In this document: piece by piece, positions 60,869 to 64,000 of the stretch
Layout: each line of letters opens with the position of its first letter
Position numbering within the stretch: position 1 is the stretch's first letter
From: UBA6168 sp039819485
GTDB lineage: Bacteria > Bacteroidota > Bacteroidia > Chitinophagales > Saprospiraceae
Direction of reading: 5' to 3'
DNA length: 64,000 bases
NCBI GenBank assembly: GCA_039819485.1
Contig: JBCBRY010000014.1
Span: 1-64,000 of the forward strand
Translations under genes and position numbers: made by a program
The notes under the pieces: generated by a model
Database searches by the model: none
Told to the model about the DNA's origin: nothing
What the model saw: only the letters and a program-made list of their open reading frames with translations

Positions 60869-63800
60869 ATGAAAAAATTAATATCATTTATGGCTTTCTT
60901 CCTGACCGTAGCCGTGGCTTTTAGTCAACGCACGGTAAAAGGAACTGTAACCGACCAGAGCGAACCGCTCATCGGAGCGACGGTGCTCATCACTGGCACC
61001 TCCATTGGTACGGTCACTGATGTAGATGGATTTTTTGAGATAGAAGTACCTGACGATGCTACGCAACTGACCATCAGCTATACTGGTTTTGCAGCCAAAA
61101 CGGTTGACATTACCGGCCTGTCTCAGGTAAATGTTATCCTCGATGCCGGGCAGGTGCTGGACGAAGTAGTCGTCACTGCTCTTGGAGTAACCAGGGATGA
61201 AAAAGCCCTCGGATATGCCGTACAGCAAGTCGGCGCAGAAACCATCTCCAAAGCCAATACCGTCAACGCCATTGATGCCCTGGCAGGTTCTGCGGCAGGG
61301 GTCCAGATCACCCAGTCGAATGGAGCTGCCGGTGCCTCTTCCCGGATCATTTTAAGGGGACAAACTTCATTCAATGGAAACAACGAGGCCCTGATCGTTG
61401 TGGACGGCATCCGGCTAAACAACGATGAGAACACCACAGAGCGGGAACTTCAGGGAGTTGCCAACTCCAACCGTGCCATTGACATCAACCCAAACGACAT
61501 TGAAAGCATTTCGGTTTTGAAAGGTGCGGCCGCAACTGCTCTCTATGGGATTGAAGGCGCAAGAGGGGTTGTTTTGATCACGACCAAAAGGGGTGGTTCA
61601 AAAGAACTGAAAGTTGATGTCAGCACAAATGTGACATTTTCAAGAGTGTCCAACATTCAAGGACTGCAAAACGAGTATGCCCAGGGTAGTGGAGGAGTCT
61701 GGCAAGGACCCGAAACAGGCCAGAGTGGAAGCTGGGGACCCCTTATTTCTGATTTATATTTCGATGGAGATGACACCTATAAATGGGACAGCAGGGGGCG
61801 TCTGACCACTGACCCAACTGCCGGCCCTCAAGCAACCCCCATTGACAATGTGGGCGACTTTTTTGAAACGGGTATCCGTTCCAATACAAATGTGGCTTTC
61901 TCGGGAGGTACAAATGCAGCCAATTACCGGTTCTCTTTTGGGGCTTCCAATGAGGATGGCGTAACACCAAGCAATGAATTTGACCGTTATAATGTCGGCA
62001 TTAATTTGGGCTCCAAATTATTTGACAACCGCCTGGACATTGGGATCAATGCCAACTACGTCAGAACCAGTGGCGTCCGTATTCAACAAGGGTCCAACAC
62101 CTCGGGCATTATGCTTGGATTGCTGAGAACCACCCCAACTTTTGACAATGCTGCCGGCCTTTCCGACCCCGTCAATGGTGTTGATGCCAATGGCAACAGT
62201 GCTTACCAGTTTGCAGATGGCACGCAACGTAATTATCGCGGCGGAATAGGATATGACAACCCTTACTGGACGGTCAACAATGCACTGTTCAATGATCAGG
62301 TAAACCGTTTTTATGGTAGCCTCCGCGCCAGCTATACTTTCCACGAATGGTTTAGGTTGGGTACATTGATCGGAACGGACACCTATGCCGACAATCGCAT
62401 ACAGCGCTTTGAAATAGGTAGTAGAAACCTCCCGGATGGACAAGTAATTGAAGACAACTACAACTACCGCCACATCGATGCCTACTTTAATGTAAGTGGT
62501 AATGGTTCGTTGACACAAGACCTCACACTGAGCTACCAGCTGGGGATCAACTTGTACGATGAAAAATTGAAGCAGAATTACATCCAGGGCGATGGCCTAA
62601 ACTTTTTAGGGTTTGCTGAGTTGGGCAATACCTCTACTATTTCTACACAGATCACCAACACCAATGAGCGTACCGCAGGTATTTATGGTACGATTGACAT
62701 TGGGTTCAGAAACTTCCTTTATCTGACTCTGACTGGCCGTAACGACTGGTCTTCTACATTGGTCAATCCATTGGTGCCTTTCAACGCAGGCGATATTTCT
62801 TTCTTCTATCCATCAGTTTCGCTGGGCTTCATTGCCAGCGAGTTATTTGATTCAAAAACCGTCTCTTACCTCAAGTTTAGAGCTTCGTACGCTGAAGTAG
62901 GTGGTGGTTCACCAAGTGCATATAGTACTTCTACTCCATGGCAACTGCCCCTTCAAAACGCAGGAACCATCTTTGACATCAATGATGGCTGGACCAATGG
63001 ATTGGGCTTCCCGTTCAAAGGCACTTCTGGTTTTGTCCTAAGTACGGTTGCCGGAAACCCACTGCTCAAGCCTTCCAGAACAAAGGACATTGAAACAGGT
63101 TTCGACCTTCGCTTGTTCAACAACAGGATCGGTATTGATGGAACTTTTTACACTCGTAAATCAGAAGATCAGATTATTGCCATCAACATTTCCAACACCT
63201 CCGGTTTCCAGAGAGCATTTGTTAATAGTGGTGAGCTCCAGACGGTCGGTGGAGAAATTATCCTAAACGTGAACCCGGTCAGAACCAAGGACCTTGATTG
63301 GAATGTTGCGTTCAATTTCTCTAAGTGGAAAACGACCGTAGAATCACTTCCTCCTGGCGTACAGACACAATTCCTTGACGGATTTACCGGAACTCAAATC
63401 AACAATATTGCCCCTGAAACAGATGCAGACGGTAATGTTACCCGCACTTATGAATATGGTCAAATATTGGGAGGAGCTTTCCAGCGCGTAAACACTCCCG
63501 AAGGAATTTTTGATCCAAATGCAGAATACAACCCTGACGGAGCACTGATCATCCAGGACGACCCCTCTCAGCCTGGTTATGGCTTCCCGATCGCCGACCC
63601 TTCCCAGCGCGTTATTGGCAACCCTAATCCTGACTTCCTGTTGGGTATCACCAATACCCTTTCTTACAAAGGAGCCACTTTGAGTTTCTTGTTTGACATT
63701 CGGGAAGGCGGTGACATCTGGAACGGAACCAGAGGTGCCCTTACCGTCTTTGGTATGACGGAAGAAACTGCAGAAAAGCGTGGAACGGTGACGGTATTTG

Positions 63801-64000
63801 ATGGTATAGGTGCAAGCAGTGGATCAGCCAACGATATTGCCGTAACGATCGGCGAAGCTTGGTACCAAGGAAACGGTGGTGGCTTTGGAGCTGTAGATGA
63901 GCAGTTCGTTGAAGATGCCTCGTTTATGAGATTGCGCTATTTGACACTCGGGTATGATTTGAAGAGAGTACTCAACCTTCCCGGTTTTGACAATTTCAAC
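60869..64000 (+). CDS. SusC/RagA-family TonB-linked outer membrane protein (partial)
   Basis: The frame is open from the ATG at 60869 to the window end (1044 codons), so the C-terminus is missing. A signal peptide (MKKLISFMAFFLTVAVAFS) is followed by a carboxypeptidase-regulatory-like domain (GTVTDQSEPLIGATVLITGT, residues ~24-100). The SusC plug follows (DEVVVTALGVTRDEKALGYA; SIRI-type RIILRGQTSFNGNNEALIVV; ISVLKGAAATALYG; GVVLITTKRG), then outer-membrane barrel strands. SusC-type proteins import oligosaccharides or peptides with TonB energy, capped by a SusD lipoprotein that should lie just beyond the window. The preceding lipoprotein is probably in the same operon. Confidence 0.95.
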   Translation, partial: MKKLISFMAFFLTVAVAFSQRTVKGTVTDQSEPLIGATVLITGTSIGTVTDVDGFFEIEVPDDATQLTISYTGFAAKTVDITGLSQVNVILDAGQVLDEVVVTALGVTRDEKALGYAVQQVGAETISKANTVNAIDALAGSAAGVQITQSNGAAGASSRIILRGQTSFNGNNEALIVVDGIRLNNDENTTERELQGVANSNRAIDINPNDIESISVLKGAAATALYGIEGARGVVLITTKRGGSKELKVDVSTNVTFSRVSNIQGLQNEYAQGSGGVWQGPETGQSGSWGPLISDLYFDGDDTYKWDSRGRLTTDPTAGPQATPIDNVGDFFETGIRSNTNVAFSGGTNAANYRFSFGASNEDGVTPSNEFDRYNVGINLGSKLFDNRLDIGINANYVRTSGVRIQQGSNTSGIMLGLLRTTPTFDNAAGLSDPVNGVDANGNSAYQFADGTQRNYRGGIGYDNPYWTVNNALFNDQVNRFYGSLRASYTFHEWFRLGTLIGTDTYADNRIQRFEIGSRNLPDGQVIEDNYNYRHIDAYFNVSGNGSLTQDLTLSYQLGINLYDEKLKQNYIQGDGLNFLGFAELGNTSTISTQITNTNERTAGIYGTIDIGFRNFLYLTLTGRNDWSSTLVNPLVPFNAGDISFFYPSVSLGFIASELFDSKTVSYLKFRASYAEVGGGSPSAYSTSTPWQLPLQNAGTIFDINDGWTNGLGFPFKGTSGFVLSTVAGNPLLKPSRTKDIETGFDLRLFNNRIGIDGTFYTRKSEDQIIAINISNTSGFQRAFVNSGELQTVGGEIILNVNPVRTKDLDWNVAFNFSKWKTTVESLPPGVQTQFLDGFTGTQINNIAPETDADGNVTRTYEYGQILGGAFQRVNTPEGIFDPNAEYNPDGALIIQDDPSQPGYGFPIADPSQRVIGNPNPDFLLGITNTLSYKGATLSFLFDIREGGDIWNGTRGALTVFGMTEETAEKRGTVTVFDGIGASSGSANDIAVTIGEAWYQGNGGGFGAVDEQFVEDASFMRLRYLTLGYDLKRVLNLPGFDNFN

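Overview
The window comes from a chromosome of a Bacteroidota bacterium, most probably a Saprospiria (Lewinella/Haliscomenobacter-like) organism. Evidence: a SusC/RagA TonB-dependent receptor, a T9SS type A sorting domain, two very large FG-GAP/UnbV surface lipoproteins, several ECF sigma factors, and many TAnnTTTG -7 promoter boxes typical of this phylum. No tRNA, rRNA, CRISPR array, integrase or complete insertion sequence was seen.

Layout. 1-9.1 kb: small lipoproteins and two paralogous ~1130-residue FG-GAP lipoproteins. 9.2-15 kb: Gfo/Idh/MocA oxidoreductase, a secreted thioredoxin-fold T9SS protein, recN, a CBS-pair protein and a GNAT acetyltransferase. 15.2-15.9 kb: wreck of an LRR-Roc-COR-TIR multidomain GTPase. 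15.9-24.2 kb: FtsX-type permease with its PadR regulator, then a membrane protein with an EAD11-like adaptor domain followed by a periplasmic protein with about fourteen 46-residue TPR units. 24.3-28.9 kb: housekeeping run nadD (-), fabH, efp, accB, accC. 29.1-32.4 kb: Lrp regulator diverging from a PLP sulfur-amino-acid enzyme, then a DUF2851 protein. 32.8-41.1 kb: an accessory cluster with a trypsin-like peptidase, small lipoprotein, membrane anti-sigma-like protein, ECF sigma factor, TPR-CHAT protease, an unknown protein and a DyP-type peroxidase. 41.9-45.3 kb: a second ECF sigma factor overlapping a glycosyltransferase, and an acyltransferase. 45.5-49.1 kb: two lipoproteins and an HtrA/DegP protease bracketed by MITE-like repeats. 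49.7-59.2 kb: HAD hydrolase, beta-carbonic anhydrase with SulP transporter, TetR regulator, purH, an SH3-like protein, gatB. 60-64 kb: start of an outer-membrane nutrient locus (lipoprotein plus SusC, cut by the window end).

The most unusual signal is not a gene. At least thirteen intergenic gaps carry a long imperfect inverted repeat whose arms are built of degenerate 7- or 8-base tandem units. The unit sequence differs from place to place while the architecture stays the same. These hairpins sit either directly upstream of a TAnnTTTG promoter box or within 3-13 bases of a start codon. The fabH and purH leaders share the same order: hairpin, promoter box, second hairpin, start codon. A separate palindrome (core GGATTnnnAATCC) supplies the stop codon of three unrelated genes. 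A ~130-bp element with TGACACTTTT inverted ends flanks the DegP gene.

Two protein systems merit attention. One is the TPR-CHAT / ECF sigma / membrane anti-sigma / trypsin-like peptidase / DyP neighbourhood, where the CHAT protein appears to have a hidden lipoprotein signal ahead of any ordinary start codon. The other is the EAD11-transmembrane-periplasmic protein next to the long TPR protein, which would join a cytoplasmic adaptor domain to a periplasmic scaffold.
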